Notes: generated by a model not told the origin, from the sequence alone. DNA of 64,000 nt from Enterovibrio calviensis DSM 14347 (GCF_000621165.1 NZ_JHZA01000008.1:62001-126000); one strand, 5' to 3'; positions 1 to 10,250 are shown, counted from the first letter of the stretch. Translations and numbers: made by a program.

Positions 1-1
1 T

Positions 2-1168
2 GAAAGCCTGATCGATGATGTAGTTGCCATTGGGGACTACAAAGTCAAATTCATGTTATCTCGCCCTGACGTGTCTTTTCTTTCTTCTCTCGCGACCACT
101 TATGCCGTTGTTCATTCTTCAGAATACGCCCAGCATTTGCTTTCTTCTGGTACACCTGAACGCATTGATACTCACCCTGTCGGTTCAGGCGCATTCTTTT
201 TAGATGACTATCAGCCTCACCGCTACATTCGCCTAAAACGCCACTGGGGATACTGGAATGGTGCGGCGCCTATGGAGCAAATTGCTTACGATATTAGCAA
301 TCGCGGCACAGGCACATTTACCAAGCTGATCACTCGAGAGTGTGACGTCTTGTCATCTCCAATCGCCAGCCAGTTATCAGTAATTAAAAAGAATCCGGAC
401 TTCGTTCTCGCCTCTCAAACGGGCATGAACGTTGCTTTCCTTGCACTCAACACCCGTCACCCCGCATTATCAGAACTCGAAGTTCGCCAAGCCATAAGCT
501 TAGCGATTAACCGCGACACTCTCATTCAATCGGTTTACTACGGAACAGGTACTGCTGCGACGGGCATGTTGCCACCAATGTCATGGGCTTATGACAAACA
601 AAGTGACATTGCCTTTGACCCTCAACTTGCGCTTGGCTTGATGGCGAAAGCGGGTTATCGCCATGGCTTTACGGTGGACCTCCTTGTGCCACTCACGCCA
701 AAATCCTATAACCCAAGCCCAAGAAAGGCCGCAGAGTTGATTCAGTCAAACCTTTCGATGATTGGCATAACAGTTAATCTCGTGGCGCAAGAAGACATCA
801 ACCGAAAACAACTTAGACAAGATCCCGCTGATTTAGATATGGTGCTGACGGGCTGGATTGCAGATAATGGAGACCCTGATAATTTCCTTCGCCCTCTGTT
901 GTCTTGCAATGCCAAGTTTACGGGCTGGAATCTTTCCAATTGGTGTAACCGCTATTTTGACCGTTTCCTTGATGCGGCTATCGCAACGGATGTGCGAGAA
1001 GAGCGCCGTGAACTCTACTTAAACGCACAAGCCATTTTACAAGAACGCATGCCTATTATTCCTCTCGCACATGGCGTTCATTATCAAGCGAGAAATGCCA
1101 AGCTTCAGGGAATAACCCTGAGTCCTTTCGGAGACAAATCTTTTGCCAATGTTTCTAGGAGCCAGTGA
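2..1168 (+). CDS. sapA: SapA, periplasmic peptide-binding protein (5' end outside window)
   Basis: Periplasmic solute-binding component of the Sap ABC transporter (DppA/OppA-type fold), which captures peptides, including cationic antimicrobial peptides, and passes them to SapBC. The reading frame is already open at base 2, so the true start lies upstream; 388 residues are visible against roughly 550 for the family, so the signal peptide and first lobe are missing here. Visible family features include the stretch HPVGSGAFFLDDY, typical of peptide-binding proteins, and the second-lobe segment around NRDTLIQSVYYGTGTAA. The stop lies 3 bases before sapB, and the sapB ribosome site (AGGAG, 1157-1161) is inside the end of this gene, so the five genes form one operon. 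The assignment rests on both sequence and operon order. Confidence 0.93.
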   Translation, partial: ESLIDDVVAIGDYKVKFMLSRPDVSFLSSLATTYAVVHSSEYAQHLLSSGTPERIDTHPVGSGAFFLDDYQPHRYIRLKRHWGYWNGAAPMEQIAYDISNRGTGTFTKLITRECDVLSSPIASQLSVIKKNPDFVLASQTGMNVAFLALNTRHPALSELEVRQAISLAINRDTLIQSVYYGTGTAATGMLPPMSWAYDKQSDIAFDPQLALGLMAKAGYRHGFTVDLLVPLTPKSYNPSPRKAAELIQSNLSMIGITVNLVAQEDINRKQLRQDPADLDMVLTGWIADNGDPDNFLRPLLSCNAKFTGWNLSNWCNRYFDRFLDAAIATDVREERRELYLNAQAILQERMPIIPLAHGVHYQARNAKLQGITLSPFGDKSFANVSRSQ

Positions 1169-1171
1169 TCT

Positions 1172-2134
1172 ATGTTGATCTACGCGATTCGCAGGCTCAA
1201 TCTGTTCATTATCACTTTGCTGATCCTGACATTGATCGGCTACAACATTGTTCGTCTTGACCCCTTTTCCATTTTTAATCAACAAGAGTTTTGGACTGGC
1301 TGGTTCCAATACTTACGTCAACTCATGCAAGGTGACCTCGGCATTTCAGCCAGCGGTTTACCCGTGACAGAATCACTGTCCCAGGTATTTCCTGCCACCT
1401 TAGAACTGTGTTTCTTTGCTTTCCTTTTGGCGCTCATTATCGGCATTCCATTTGGTACATTGGCGGGAATTCGTCGAGGCTCTGCCGCTGACATCATGAT
1501 CTCCTCCATCACGTTACTGACGTTTTCGATGCCTATCTTCTGGATGGCTATCTTGATGATCATGGTGTTTTCACTCTATCTAGGTTGGCTGCCTGTTTCT
1601 GGCCGTTACAATCTTCTATTTGAAATCCCGACAGTGACCGGTTTCGCCTTGGTCGATGTGTTGATTTCTAATCACCCTCAGCGCAGCCAAGCCATCGAAG
1701 ACATCATTCGACACCTCGTGATGCCAACGCTGGTGCTAGCTGTCGCCCCGACCACTGAAATCATTAAACTGTTGCGCGATTCGGTGGCAGACGTGATGAG
1801 TCAAAATTACATTAAAGCCGCAGCCACTAAAGGCTTGTCGAAATCAGAGATCGTGATGCGCCACGTGTTGAAAAATGCGCTGCCACCGATTATTCCCAAA
1901 TTTGGTATCCAAATCTCCACCATGATGACGTTCGCAATCATTACTGAATCCATCTTTAACTGGCCTGGCATCGGAACCTGGCTGCTTAACGCGTTGAGTT
2001 TTCAAGACTATGTCACTGTACAGGCAGGGGTATTGGCTGTGGGTAGCGTTGTTCTGCTCGCCAACATTTTCTCCGATTTAGCAGGCGCGGCAATCAGTCC
2101 TCTTGCAAGGAAGGAATGGTATGCCCTCAAATAG
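1172..2134 (+). CDS. sapB: SapB, peptide ABC transporter permease
   Basis: Inner-membrane permease subunit of the Sap peptide importer, pairing with SapC. It has 320 residues, an N-terminal membrane segment (about residues 9-28) and then several more hydrophobic segments typical of the binding-protein-dependent transport inner membrane family. The cytoplasmic EAA-type coupling loop is visible around KAAATKGLSKSEIVMRHV, where the ATPases SapD/SapF dock. The ATG follows AGGAG by about 10 bases. The 3' end overlaps the start of sapC by 14 bases, which implies translational coupling. No anomaly in length or composition. Confidence 0.95.
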   Translation: MLIYAIRRLNLFIITLLILTLIGYNIVRLDPFSIFNQQEFWTGWFQYLRQLMQGDLGISASGLPVTESLSQVFPATLELCFFAFLLALIIGIPFGTLAGIRRGSAADIMISSITLLTFSMPIFWMAILMIMVFSLYLGWLPVSGRYNLLFEIPTVTGFALVDVLISNHPQRSQAIEDIIRHLVMPTLVLAVAPTTEIIKLLRDSVADVMSQNYIKAAATKGLSKSEIVMRHVLKNALPPIIPKFGIQISTMMTFAIITESIFNWPGIGTWLLNALSFQDYVTVQAGVLAVGSVVLLANIFSDLAGAAISPLARKEWYALK

Positions 2135-3008
2135 TGTTTATTTAGAGCAGCACATCCCAACGCAGCTAGAGCGTTCGTGGAAAGCATTTCGCGAGAACAC
2201 CCTCGCCGTATTTGGTTTCTGGTGGCTTTGCGTACTCATACTCATCACGCTGCTCGCACCTTGGATTTCACCTTATGACCCACAGTTTCAAACGGGGCAC
2301 TTGCTACAGCCGCCGTCGTGGGATAACGCAGGTACTGTTGATTACTTTTTAGGAACCGATGACTTAACCCGCGACATGCTGTCGCGTTTGATCGCTGGAT
2401 CGCGTTTGACCTTCGGATACGCGGTATTGGTTGCACTCGCTGCCGCCGTTCTTGGGGTACTGATTGGTATCTTAGCGGGAATGACATCGGGTCTGAAATC
2501 GAGTTTTCTTAACCATATATTAGATACCGTACTTTCAATCCCATCGCTATTGCTCGCCATTATTGTCGTGGCATTTTATGGACCAGGAGAGCTCAGCATT
2601 TTGCTCGCCGTTTGGCTTGCGTTGATACCGCGCTTTATTCGCGCCGTCTACACCGCTGTTCATGCCGAAATGGAAAAAGAGTACATATTGGCTTCACGGC
2701 TCGATGGCGCAAACAGCTTCTATTTGCTGTATCACTCTGTGCTTCCCAATATTCTTATTGTTCTTAGCACTGAGCTTACGCGCGCTATCTCGGTCGCTAT
2801 TTTGGATATTGCCGCTTTAGGCTTTCTCGGCTTGGGTGCGCAAGCGCCATCCCCTGAGTGGGGAGCCATGCTGGGGGATTCCATCGAATTGGTATTTACA
2901 GCACCTTGGACAGTTACCCTGCCCGGATTAGCTATTATGATAAGTGTGCTTGTCGTCAACCTCGTCGGTGACGGCGTCAGCCAAGCGTTAAACGCAGGAA
3001 CAGAATAA
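2121..3008 (+). CDS. sapC: SapC, peptide ABC transporter permease
   Basis: Second membrane permease of the Sap importer. I chose the ATG at 2121 (protein begins [10 protein letters not shown]) rather than an in-frame ATG 18 bases upstream, because AAGGAAGG at 2107-2114 is correctly spaced for it; this gives 295 residues, near the family norm. The N-terminal cytoplasmic segment is followed by a membrane helix (about residues 30-50), a periplasmic loop with the DppC/OppC-type motif [18 protein letters not shown], and the remaining helices. The coupling loop [17 protein letters not shown] is present. The gene overlaps sapB, and its stop overlaps the sapD start codon (TAATG). Confidence 0.94.
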   Translation: MPSNSVYLEQHIPTQLERSWKAFRENTLAVFGFWWLCVLILITLLAPWISPYDPQFQTGHLLQPPSWDNAGTVDYFLGTDDLTRDMLSRLIAGSRLTFGYAVLVALAAAVLGVLIGILAGMTSGLKSSFLNHILDTVLSIPSLLLAIIVVAFYGPGELSILLAVWLALIPRFIRAVYTAVHAEMEKEYILASRLDGANSFYLLYHSVLPNILIVLSTELTRAISVAILDIAALGFLGLGAQAPSPEWGAMLGDSIELVFTAPWTVTLPGLAIMISVLVVNLVGDGVSQALNAGTE

Positions 3009-4018
3009 TGCCACTGTTAGATATTCGACACCTCACCATTGAAATTGATACGCCTCAAGGCCCCGTCAAAGCGGTTGACCGAATGAGCTTGACCATCAAT
3101 GAAGGTGAAATCCGAGGCTTGGTGGGCGAATCAGGTTCAGGAAAAAGCCTAGTTGCAAAGGCGATTTGTGGTGTCACCAAGGACAACTGGCGTGTCAGCG
3201 CGGATCGTTTAAGACTCGGTAATATTGACCTACTCTCATTGCCTGCTAGAGAGCGTCGCCATGTTGTTGGTAAAGACATTGCGATGATATTTCAGGAGCC
3301 ATCCACTTGTCTCGACCCTTCAGAAGAAGTCGGGTATCAGTTGGAAGAAGCGATACCCTCAAGCTCATTTAGCGGAAGTTGGTGGCAGCGCCTGTCATGG
3401 CGTAAACAGCAATCTATCGCTTTGCTGCATAAAGTGGGTATTAAAGATCATAAGCGCGTCATGAAGAGCTACCCCTACGAATTAACCGATGGGGAATGCC
3501 AAAAGGTCATGATTGCCATGGCCATCGCCAATCGCCCTCAACTCTTGATTGCGGATGAACCGACCGCCGATTTGGACCCAATCACGCAGGCGCAAATTTT
3601 CCGTTTATTGAGCAGAACCAACCAAATTGCGAACACCACGATCTTGTTGATCAGCCACGATCTGACAACTGTCACCCAGTGGGCTGACCGCATCACCGTG
3701 ATGTACTGCGGTCAGTCCGTGGAGTCGGCAGGACGAAAGCAAATCATCGAAAAACCGCATCACCCATACACGGATGCCTTACTTCGTGCCATGCCTGATT
3801 TCAGCAAAGACATTCCACACAAAAGTAAGCTGGCGGCGCTTCCTGGTTCGATTCCACCGTTGCAGCACCTTCCAATTGGTTGCCGATTGGGGCCTCGCTG
3901 TCCTTACGCACAACGAAAGTGTGTTGAAGTGCCACGTACCATCAAAGTGAAGAATCACAAATTCGCCTGTCATTTCCCTCTCAATATGGAAGCCAAAAAA
4001 CATGACCGCACTGCTTGA
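3008..4018 (+). CDS. sapD: SapD, peptide ABC transporter ATPase
   Basis: ATP-binding subunit that powers the Sap transporter; in enterics SapD is also linked to Trk potassium uptake. It has 336 residues. Walker A is GESGSGKS (about residues 40-47) and Walker [11 protein letters not shown]. The ABC signature is degenerate ([16 protein letters not shown] in place of LSGGQ), which is usual for SapD. The C-terminal oligopeptide-transporter extension carries the cysteine-rich segment [14 protein letters not shown] seen in DppD/OppD-type ATPases, where it is associated with an iron-sulfur cluster. Its start codon overlaps the sapC stop, and its 3' end overlaps sapF by 17 bases. Confidence 0.95.
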   Translation: MPLLDIRHLTIEIDTPQGPVKAVDRMSLTINEGEIRGLVGESGSGKSLVAKAICGVTKDNWRVSADRLRLGNIDLLSLPARERRHVVGKDIAMIFQEPSTCLDPSEEVGYQLEEAIPSSSFSGSWWQRLSWRKQQSIALLHKVGIKDHKRVMKSYPYELTDGECQKVMIAMAIANRPQLLIADEPTADLDPITQAQIFRLLSRTNQIANTTILLISHDLTTVTQWADRITVMYCGQSVESAGRKQIIEKPHHPYTDALLRAMPDFSKDIPHKSKLAALPGSIPPLQHLPIGCRLGPRCPYAQRKCVEVPRTIKVKNHKFACHFPLNMEAKKHDRTA

Positions 4019-4808
4019 AGTTGATGGCTTATCCAAAAACTATCAATACCGCACCGGAATTTTCACCAAGCGCGTGATTGAAGCGGTAAAGCCGGTGTCT
4101 TTCTCATTGGACGCAGGCGAAACTCTGGCATTCATCGGTGAAAATGGTTCAGGAAAGTCGACGCTGGCTAAAATGCTGGCGGGTGTGGTTATGCCCACTG
4201 GCGGTGAAGTTCGCGTTAATGGTGAAGTGCTAAGACCCAATGATTACAAAACACGATGCAAGTTGATTCGGATGATCTTCCAAGATCCCAACACATCGCT
4301 GAATCCGCGTAATCAGATTGGTCAAATACTCGAAAGTCCTCTTAAGCGAAACACTAATATGACGCCGCAAGAGCGTGAGCGCCGAGTTAATGACACGCTG
4401 CGTCAAGTTGGCCTTCTGCCTGAACATGCCTATTTCTACCCGCAAATGCTGGCAACAGGGCAAAAGCAGCGTATCTCGCTGGCAAGAGCTTTGATTCTGC
4501 AGCCCTGTGTGATTGTCGCGGATGAAGCTTTGAATGGATTGGATATGTCCATGCGTTCCCAGATCCTGAACCTGCTTCTCGAACTGCAAGAGCTAATGGG
4601 GCTTTCCTACATCTATGTGTCACAACACATGGGCGTTATTAAGCATGTCGCCGACAAAGTGATGGTGATGCAAAATGGTGAAGTCGTTGAGTCTGGAACG
4701 ACACAGTCTGTATTTTCTGACCCGCAGCACGGTTTAACGCAGCGTCTTATTGAAAGCCACTTTACCGCCCCAACCATGGACAGACGTTCAAGATACAACG
4801 TCGCATAA
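4002..4808 (+). CDS. sapF: SapF, peptide ABC transporter ATPase
   Basis: Second ATP-binding subunit of the Sap importer. It has 268 residues, with Walker [11 protein letters not shown]-loop in [12 protein letters not shown], signature-region [15 protein letters not shown] (the family normally has a xxGQKQR variant) and Walker [13 protein letters not shown]. The switch histidine is in YVSQHMG. The ATG lies within the end of sapD in another frame, so it is probably translationally coupled. It is the last gene of the operon: a strong bidirectional hairpin follows at 4856-4883. Confidence 0.95.
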   Translation: MTALLEVDGLSKNYQYRTGIFTKRVIEAVKPVSFSLDAGETLAFIGENGSGKSTLAKMLAGVVMPTGGEVRVNGEVLRPNDYKTRCKLIRMIFQDPNTSLNPRNQIGQILESPLKRNTNMTPQERERRVNDTLRQVGLLPEHAYFYPQMLATGQKQRISLARALILQPCVIVADEALNGLDMSMRSQILNLLLELQELMGLSYIYVSQHMGVIKHVADKVMVMQNGEVVESGTTQSVFSDPQHGLTQRLIESHFTAPTMDRRSRYNVA

Positions 4809-4855
4809 AGCGACATATAGTATTCCTGACCAAATGATTCGTCCTGATTAGAAAC

Positions 4856-4883
4856 AAAAAGAGCGGCTATCAGCCGCTCTTTT
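4856..4883. terminator. bidirectional intrinsic terminator, sapF / pyrF
   Basis: An 8-bp perfect stem GAGCGGCT / AGCCGCTC with a 3-base loop, preceded by AAAAA and followed by TTTT, lies between the convergent genes sapF and pyrF. The flanking A and T runs let it work on both strands. Confidence 0.9.
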
Positions 4884-4934
4884 GATGTTTTCGCTAACAG
4901 CGCTTGGTCAAATCATATTATCGACCAACACGTT

Positions 4935-5630
4935 CTAAGCCAAAGAGGCATTAATCTCTGTCAGAACCTGCATTGGGTCTGCTGCTTGCGTAATTGGACG
5001 ACCGATAACCAAGTAGTCAGAACCCGCTGTCACGGCTTCTACAGGCGTCATTATACGGCGTTGGTCGCCCGCGTCAGAACCTGCAGGGCGAATGCCTGGA
5101 GTCACTAGTTTGAAATCTTGCCCTAACGCAGATTTCAGCATGCTCGACTCATGTGCAGAACAAACCACACCGTCTAGTCCAGCATTTCGCGTTAGCGAAG
5201 CCAAAGACAATACATGTTCTTGAGGCTCCCGGTTAATACCAATACCCATAAGATCGCTTTGCTCCATGCTAGTCAGCACCGTCACGCCGATCAGCAATGG
5301 CTTGTCTTTTCCATACGGTTCCAACGCTTCACGCGCAGCAACCATCATTCGCTCACCGCCACTTGCGTGAACGTTCACCATCCACACGCCCAATTCCGCT
5401 GCAGCCGCAACAGCACGCGCACAGGTATTAGGAATATCGTGAAATTTCAGATCCAGAAAAACAGTATGACCACGCTCATGAAGCTTGCGTACATAGTCAG
5501 GACCGTAAAGGGTAAACATTTCCTTACCCACTTTCAGGTGGCAACTGCCTGGCTCAATACGATCTACAAACGCGAGCGCCTGATCAATGTTTGGGTAATC
5601 TAATGCAACAATAACTTTTGGATCCTGCAT
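4935..5630 (-). CDS. pyrF: Orotidine 5'-phosphate decarboxylase
   Basis: Catalyses the last step of de novo UMP synthesis, decarboxylating OMP to UMP in the cytoplasm. It has 231 residues, the usual length. The catalytic array DLKFHD (Asp-x-Lys-x-x-Asp) is seen in [12 protein letters not shown]; the N-terminal VALDYPN, the KVGKEMF lysine motif and the phosphate-binding LVTPGIRP loop are all intact. It follows lapB by 6 bases, the same lapA-lapB-pyrF order as in E. coli, so it is probably cotranscribed with the LPS-assembly genes. GGAG inside the end of lapB, about 10 bases ahead, serves as ribosome site. Confidence 0.97.
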   Translation of the reverse strand: MQDPKVIVALDYPNIDQALAFVDRIEPGSCHLKVGKEMFTLYGPDYVRKLHERGHTVFLDLKFHDIPNTCARAVAAAAELGVWMVNVHASGGERMMVAAREALEPYGKDKPLLIGVTVLTSMEQSDLMGIGINREPQEHVLSLASLTRNAGLDGVVCSAHESSMLKSALGQDFKLVTPGIRPAGSDAGDQRRIMTPVEAVTAGSDYLVIGRPITQAADPMQVLTEINASLA

Positions 5631-5636
5631 TCCTAA

Positions 5637-6806
5637 TTATTCTCCGTCTAGACCTCTGATGGGTTTTATCGAACCCCACCCTTTGCATGATGGACAATGC
5701 CAGTACAAGGAGTGAGTTGAAAAGCCACATTTTCGGCAACGATAATGTGGCTTCACTTTTAACTGTTCCGCAACCAAGTGTTTGAGCGTCGTCAGGCTGG
5801 TTTTTCCGCGCCCTTCTTCTGCTTGCTCAACATGAAGCTCCATCAATTTGTGGAAGCCTTTCATGGTAGGGTTTTTGGTGAGCTGTCTCGTTAAGAAGCT
5901 CTGAGCCATGGCTGGGTTTTCATGGTCGCTGATGATATCGGACATCATCAATTCAGCCGAAGCACCGGTGTTTTTCTCAATGCAGTTTTTCAGGAAACGA
6001 ACCAAGGACATTTCTTTGTCCATGTGCTGGTAACACTTCGCTAATAACGGTAATGCTTCGCTGACAAAATCAATGTCTTGTTCCAGGACTTGCTCGAGAC
6101 CTTTTGCTGCATCTCGATAGTCTTCATTTTCTATGTCTATGCGTGCCAGCATGATGGACGCTCTCACGCAGCCTTTGTCAGAAGACAATGCACGGCGAAG
6201 TAACTGTCTCGTGGCTTTCTCATCGCCCTCAGCCAGCATTTGCATGGCAAGTTCGCAATAAAAATGTGAAATATCTCGTTTGAGCTTGCTCTTGCCCGAC
6301 TTCACCAAACGCGTTGCAATATCAATGGCTTTATCCCATTCGCGTGTTTGCTGATAAATCGCGAGCAATTGCTGTAGGGCAAACTGCTTGTAGTCAGGTT
6401 CATCAATTAATTGGTGGAAAATCTTCTCTGCACGGTCGAAAAAACCAGCGACCATATAGTCTTTGGCAAGTTGCTGAAGCGCAAGGTTACGTTGATCGAG
6501 AGTAAGATTAGGTCGAGCGATGAGATTTTGGTGGATGCGAATCGCTCGATCTACTTCTCCACGGGAGCGGAAAAGATTGCCGAGTGCTAAGTGGGTATCA
6601 ATGGTCTCGTTATCGACTTGGAGCAGTTCGATGAACAGGTCTACCGCTTTGTCTGACTGATCAGATAAAAGAAGGTTTAAACCTGCTACATATTGTCTCG
6701 ATAAATGATGAGACTGATCCTGCTTACGATGACGAGCATTCCTATTGCCCATATACCAACCGTAACCAGCGGCGATTGGCAGCAATAGAAACAACAGCTC
6801 AAGCAT
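5637..6806 (-). CDS. lapB: LapB (YciM), LPS-assembly TPR protein with rubredoxin-like end
   Basis: Inner-membrane-anchored cytoplasmic protein that regulates lipopolysaccharide synthesis by promoting FtsH-dependent turnover of LpxC. It has 389 residues, matching E. coli. An N-terminal membrane anchor occupies residues 1-18, a long array of tetratricopeptide repeats fills about residues 40-340, and a rubredoxin-like metal knuckle ends the protein with C357, C360, C371 and C374. It is separated from lapA by 6 bases and from pyrF by 6 bases, so the three genes form one unit. Confidence 0.96.
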   Translation of the reverse strand: MLELLFLLLPIAAGYGWYMGNRNARHRKQDQSHHLSRQYVAGLNLLLSDQSDKAVDLFIELLQVDNETIDTHLALGNLFRSRGEVDRAIRIHQNLIARPNLTLDQRNLALQQLAKDYMVAGFFDRAEKIFHQLIDEPDYKQFALQQLLAIYQQTREWDKAIDIATRLVKSGKSKLKRDISHFYCELAMQMLAEGDEKATRQLLRRALSSDKGCVRASIMLARIDIENEDYRDAAKGLEQVLEQDIDFVSEALPLLAKCYQHMDKEMSLVRFLKNCIEKNTGASAELMMSDIISDHENPAMAQSFLTRQLTKNPTMKGFHKLMELHVEQAEEGRGKTSLTTLKHLVAEQLKVKPHYRCRKCGFSTHSLYWHCPSCKGWGSIKPIRGLDGE

Positions 6807-6812
6807 TTACGA

Positions 6813-7103
6813 TTATTCCTTAACGGCGTCGATTCTCAGTTTGTCCAATTCCTGGCGCTGTCTGTTGACCTGTTTTTTCATCATAGCGACTGACATCTTC
6901 GCTCTGATGTACAACATGCCACATATCAACCAGCCGAGTGCAAACCCCGAACCAAATACTACGCCCAGTAGTAAAGACAATCTAAACTCACCTTGTGCTA
7001 CCAGGTAGTTAAAATTAACCACTTCCTGATTTTGCGCACCAAGAGCAAGTGTGATTAGAAAACACAGGACCAGTAAAACGATACCAATAATCTTCACAGT
7101 CAT
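6813..7103 (-). CDS. lapA: LapA (YciS), DUF1049 membrane protein
   Basis: Small inner-membrane partner of LapB in LPS assembly. It has 96 residues with two hydrophobic helices (about residues 3-23 and 42-66), a short periplasmic loop containing the family motif QNQEVVNFNYLVAQGEFRLS, and a charged C-terminal coiled tail. It is the first gene of the lapA-lapB-pyrF unit. Its ribosome site (AGAGGGA) is unusually close to the ATG, so the start could be inefficient, but no better in-frame start exists. Confidence 0.93.
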   Translation of the reverse strand: MTVKIIGIVLLVLCFLITLALGAQNQEVVNFNYLVAQGEFRLSLLLGVVFGSGFALGWLICGMLYIRAKMSVAMMKKQVNRQRQELDKLRIDAVKE

Positions 7104-7175
7104 TCCCTCTTATATTACTTCCAACGATGAGCAAGACTGAATCGTCTAACATCGATGACTTGCTTGTTGGACTAT

Positions 7176-7222
7176 TATACCTAAGCCACCTAAATTGTGT
7201 TGCTCAAAGTAGCTTGGGTATA
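7176..7222. repeat. dispersed palindromic repeat, TATACC..GGGTATA type
   Basis: An imperfect inverted repeat with outer arms TATACCTAAGCCAC and GTAGCTTGGGTATA lies in the lapA-ihfB intergenic space. It resembles the arms of the element at 15868-15918 and the half element at 51691-51724. It is not inside any gene and lacks a T run, so it is not a normal terminator. Confidence 0.65.
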
Positions 7223-7270
7223 CCAGTGATTATGCAGCAATTTGCCTTGTCAGACCATTGTAACAGGCAT

Positions 7271-7300
7271 AAAAAAAACGGCATACGTAGCGCATGCCGT
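7271..7300 (-). terminator. intrinsic terminator of ihfB
   Basis: Stem ACGGCAT / ATGCCGT with a 9-base loop. An eight-A run on the plus strand supplies the U tract for leftward transcripts, and TTTTT on the other side could also serve rightward ones. It lies just downstream of ihfB. Confidence 0.85.
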
Positions 7301-7324
7301 TTTTTGTTCGAAAGCAAATCAACC

Positions 7325-7603
7325 TTAAAGGTTAACTCGGTCGCGAAGCTCCTTCCCAGGTTTAAAATGAGGAACGTATTTACCGTCCAACTCAACCTTG
7401 TCGCCTGTCTTTGGATTGCGTCCAACACGAGGAGCGCGATAATGCAAAGAGAAACTACCAAAACCACGAATCTCGATTCTGTCGCCTTCCTCGAGTGTAG
7501 TGGCCATGTGTTCAAGGATTTCCTTGATGGCATCTTCTACCTGTTTGGCAGAAAGATGGGTTTGTTGACTGCATAGTCTTTCGATTAGCTCAGACTTGGT
7601 CAT
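7325..7603 (-). CDS. ihfB: Integration host factor beta subunit
   Basis: DNA-bending nucleoid protein that acts as a heterodimer with IhfA. I chose the ATG at 7603 ([10 protein letters not shown], 92 residues), matching the canonical IHF-beta start, over a GTG two codons upstream, because GGGG sits 5 bases ahead of the ATG and abuts the GTG. The HU/IHF fold is complete: dimerising N-terminal helices, the signature [18 protein letters not shown], and the beta-arm with its DNA-intercalating proline in GRNPKTG. It is located directly after rpsA as in E. coli, and has its own terminator. Confidence 0.97.
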   Translation of the reverse strand: MTKSELIERLCSQQTHLSAKQVEDAIKEILEHMATTLEEGDRIEIRGFGSFSLHYRAPRVGRNPKTGDKVELDGKYVPHFKPGKELRDRVNL

Positions 7604-7645
7604 GTACACCCCGCTTTTAGTATGTTTCTCAACAGTATAACTGTA

Positions 7646-7666
7646 GAGGAGGAATTTTTCCCCCTC
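7646..7666 (-). promoter_or_regulatory. rpsA-ihfB intercistronic hairpin
   Basis: GAGGAGGAA / TTCCCCCTC form a 9-bp stem (one G-U pair) with a 3-base loop between rpsA and ihfB. No U tract follows on the minus strand, so it looks like an RNA-stabilising or processing hairpin rather than a terminator. Confidence 0.5.
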
Positions 7667-7678
7667 ACATTACATTAA

Positions 7679-9349
7679 TTATTCGCTTTTCGCAGCTTTG
7701 AACGCGTCAGCCATTGCATTACCGAACGCAGCTTCGTCAGCTTTGTTCAGAGTTGCCATAGCTTCTTGCTCTTCAGCTTCGTCTTTCGCACGAACTGACA
7801 AGTTAACTACGCGGTTCTTACGGTCAACACCGGTGAACTTCGCTTCAACTTCGTCGCCAACAGCAAGAACCAGAGTTGCATCTTCAACGCGGTCACGTGA
7901 TGCTTCAGAAGCACGTAGGTAACCTTCAACGCCTTCGATCAGCTCAACGGTTGCGCCTTTAGCGTCAACTGCAGTTACTTTACCCTTAACAATAGTACCT
8001 TTCTTGAAATCAGCTAGGTAGTTGTTGAACGGGTCTTCTTCCATTTGCTTGATACCTAGTGAGATACGCTCACGCTCAGCATCAACCTGAAGAACTACTG
8101 CAGAGATCTCGTCGCCTTTCTTGAAGTCGCGAACAGCGTCTTCGCCTGCAACATTCCAAGAAATGTCAGACAGGTGAACTAGGCCGTCGATACCGCCGTC
8201 AAGACCGATGAAGATACCGAAGTCAGTGATAGACTTGATCTTACCAGTTACTTGGTCGCCTTTGTTTTGCATTTCTGCAAATACTTGCCATGGGTTGTTC
8301 TTACATTGTTTCAGACCCAGGCTGATACGGCGACGTTCTTCGTCGATGTCCAGAACCATAACTTCAACTTCATCACCCACGTTAACAACTTTAGATGGGT
8401 GAATGTTTTTGTTAGTCCAGTCCATTTCAGAAACGTGTACTAGACCTTCAACGCCTTCTTCGATTTCTACGAAGCAGCCGTAATCAGTTAGGTTAGTTAC
8501 ACGACCAGTCAACTTGTGACCTTCTGGGTAACGGTTAGCGATTGCTACCCATGGATCTTCGCCAAGTTGCTTAAGACCTAGTGATACGCGAGTACGGTCA
8601 CGATCGAACTTAAGAACTTTAACCAGAATCTCGTCACCAACGTTAACGATTTCTGATGGGTGCTTAACGCGTTTCCAAGCCATGTCAGTGATGTGAAGCA
8701 GGCCGTCAACACCGCCTAGATCTACGAATGCGCCGTAGTCAGTCAGGTTCTTAACGATACCTTTAACTTCCATACCTTCTTGCAGAGAAGCAAGTAGTTC
8801 ATCACGCTCAACGCTGTTTTCAGATTCGATAACAGCACGACGAGAAACAACAACGTTGTTGCGCTTCTGGTCTAGCTTGATAACTTTGAACTCCAGCTCT
8901 TTGCCTTCCAGGTGAGCAGTGTCACGTACTGGACGAACGTCAACCAGTGAACCAGGTAGGAACGCACGGATGCCGTTTAGCTCAACAGTGAAACCGCCTT
9001 TAACTTTACCGTTGATAACACCGATAACAGTTTCAGCTTCTTCGTAAGCTTTCTCAAGTTGGATCCAAGCTTCGTGACGTTTCGCTTTTTCACGAGACAG
9101 TTGAGTTTCACCGAAGCCATCTTCGATAGCGTCAAGTGCAACGTCAACTTCAGCGCCAACTTCGATTTCCAGCTCGCCAGCAGCGTTTTTGAATTGCTCT
9201 GCAGGGATAGAAGACTCTGATTTCAGGCCAGCATCAACAAGAACATAACCGTTCGCGATAGCTACAACAGTACCTTTAACGATGGCACCTGGGCGAGTTT
9301 CAATCGTTTTTAGCGATTCTTCAAAGAGTGAAGCAAAAGATTCAGTCAT
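7679..9349 (-). CDS. rpsA: 30S ribosomal protein S1
   Basis: Largest ribosomal protein; it binds mRNA through tandem S1 (OB-fold) domains and is needed to initiate on weakly led or structured mRNAs. I chose the ATG giving [13 protein letters not shown] (556 residues; E. coli has 557) rather than five codons upstream. Six S1 repeats are visible, with recurrent motifs such as [34 protein letters not shown] and [13 protein letters not shown]. The only SD-like element is GAAG about 10 bases ahead of the start, and a leader hairpin lies at 9377-9398. Both fit the known SD-poor, S1-autoregulated rpsA initiation region of E. coli. It lies between cmk and ihfB as in enterics. Confidence 0.97.
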   Translation of the reverse strand: MTESFASLFEESLKTIETRPGAIVKGTVVAIANGYVLVDAGLKSESSIPAEQFKNAAGELEIEVGAEVDVALDAIEDGFGETQLSREKAKRHEAWIQLEKAYEEAETVIGVINGKVKGGFTVELNGIRAFLPGSLVDVRPVRDTAHLEGKELEFKVIKLDQKRNNVVVSRRAVIESENSVERDELLASLQEGMEVKGIVKNLTDYGAFVDLGGVDGLLHITDMAWKRVKHPSEIVNVGDEILVKVLKFDRDRTRVSLGLKQLGEDPWVAIANRYPEGHKLTGRVTNLTDYGCFVEIEEGVEGLVHVSEMDWTNKNIHPSKVVNVGDEVEVMVLDIDEERRRISLGLKQCKNNPWQVFAEMQNKGDQVTGKIKSITDFGIFIGLDGGIDGLVHLSDISWNVAGEDAVRDFKKGDEISAVVLQVDAERERISLGIKQMEEDPFNNYLADFKKGTIVKGKVTAVDAKGATVELIEGVEGYLRASEASRDRVEDATLVLAVGDEVEAKFTGVDRKNRVVNLSVRAKDEAEEQEAMATLNKADEAAFGNAMADAFKAAKSE

Positions 9350-9376
9350 TAATTTGATCTTCAATAATTTAAACGT

Positions 9377-9398
9377 CCACGGGTATCCTACCGCGTGG
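9377..9398 (-). promoter_or_regulatory. rpsA mRNA leader hairpin
   Basis: CCACG plus GGTA pair with TACC plus CGTGG (9 bp, one bulged base), leaving a 3-base loop that reads GGA in the transcript. It lies 28 bases upstream of the rpsA start in the cmk-rpsA gap. By analogy with E. coli this leader probably takes part in S1 autoregulation; that role is inferred. Confidence 0.5.
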
Positions 9399-9451
9399 GG
9401 TTGATATTAATGTCGGTCATCATCCTTGCGACCAACGGCTTTGCCGCTACT

Positions 9452-10138
9452 TCAAGAAGTAACGGTAAATTTACTTTCAATATAGGACAATGCTTGCTCA
9501 AGCACCTGCTCAATGTTGAGAGAAGTTGAATCTAGCAATAGTGCATCGTCCGCGGGACGTAATGGCGCGACTGCGCGGTTGCGATCTCGGTCATCACGTT
9601 CCTGAATTTCGTTTAAAAGGCGGTCAAAGTTAACATCTAACCCCTTTAGTTGCAACTGGTTCATGCGGCGAGTAGCACGCTCTTCAGCGCTGGCATCAAG
9701 GAAAATTTTCACTTCAGCCTTAGGAAAAACGACGGTTCCCATGTCTCGGCCATCCGCGACTAGCCCTGGCGCATCTGCAAAAGCACGCTGACGACGAAGC
9801 AACGCTTCACGTACACGTGGCAACGCTGCCACTTTCGATGCAGCCATACCTGTTTCTTCTTTGCGAAGCTCACTAGATACGTCTTCGCCTTCCAAAATGA
9901 CTTTCACCAAGTCACCTTCTGCTTTGAACTGAACATCAAGGTGAGCGGCAAGAGGAACCAATGCATCTTCAGATTCTGGGTCAACACCGTGATGAATAGC
10001 AGCAAGAGCAAGTACACGATAAATCGCACCGGAGTCGAGCAAATGCCAGCCCAGCTTTTCAGCCAACAGCATGCAAAGTGTTCCTTTGCCAGCGCCGCTA
10101 GGGCCATCAACAGTAATTACAGGCGCGAGAGTAGACAT
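9452..10138 (-). CDS. cmk: Cytidylate kinase
   Basis: Phosphorylates CMP and dCMP with ATP, recycling pyrimidine nucleotides from RNA turnover and lipid synthesis. I chose the ATG at 10138 ([12 protein letters not shown]; 228 residues, E. coli 227) because GGAGAAG precedes it; the frame is open for 38 more codons upstream but without family similarity. The P-loop is GPSGAGKGT (about residues 12-20), and the CMP-binding and lid regions [21 protein letters not shown] and [14 protein letters not shown] are intact. It lies upstream of rpsA as in E. coli and is separated from aroA by a terminator. Confidence 0.96.
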   Translation of the reverse strand: MSTLAPVITVDGPSGAGKGTLCMLLAEKLGWHLLDSGAIYRVLALAAIHHGVDPESEDALVPLAAHLDVQFKAEGDLVKVILEGEDVSSELRKEETGMAASKVAALPRVREALLRRQRAFADAPGLVADGRDMGTVVFPKAEVKIFLDASAEERATRRMNQLQLKGLDVNFDRLLNEIQERDDRDRNRAVAPLRPADDALLLDSTSLNIEQVLEQALSYIESKFTVTS

Positions 10139-10250
10139 AGACTTCTCCAAATCATGTACGTTCAAAGCGGCAATAAGACAAATATTCAGCGATTCACTGA
10201 ACAATCCGCCGCTCTGAGTAATCGGGGGCGTATTATAGGGAACTACGGAC

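Noticed and set aside
7127-7576. 149-codon plus-strand reading frame
   Set aside because: It runs antisense through ihfB and its terminator; the minus-strand frame is unmistakably IHF-beta.
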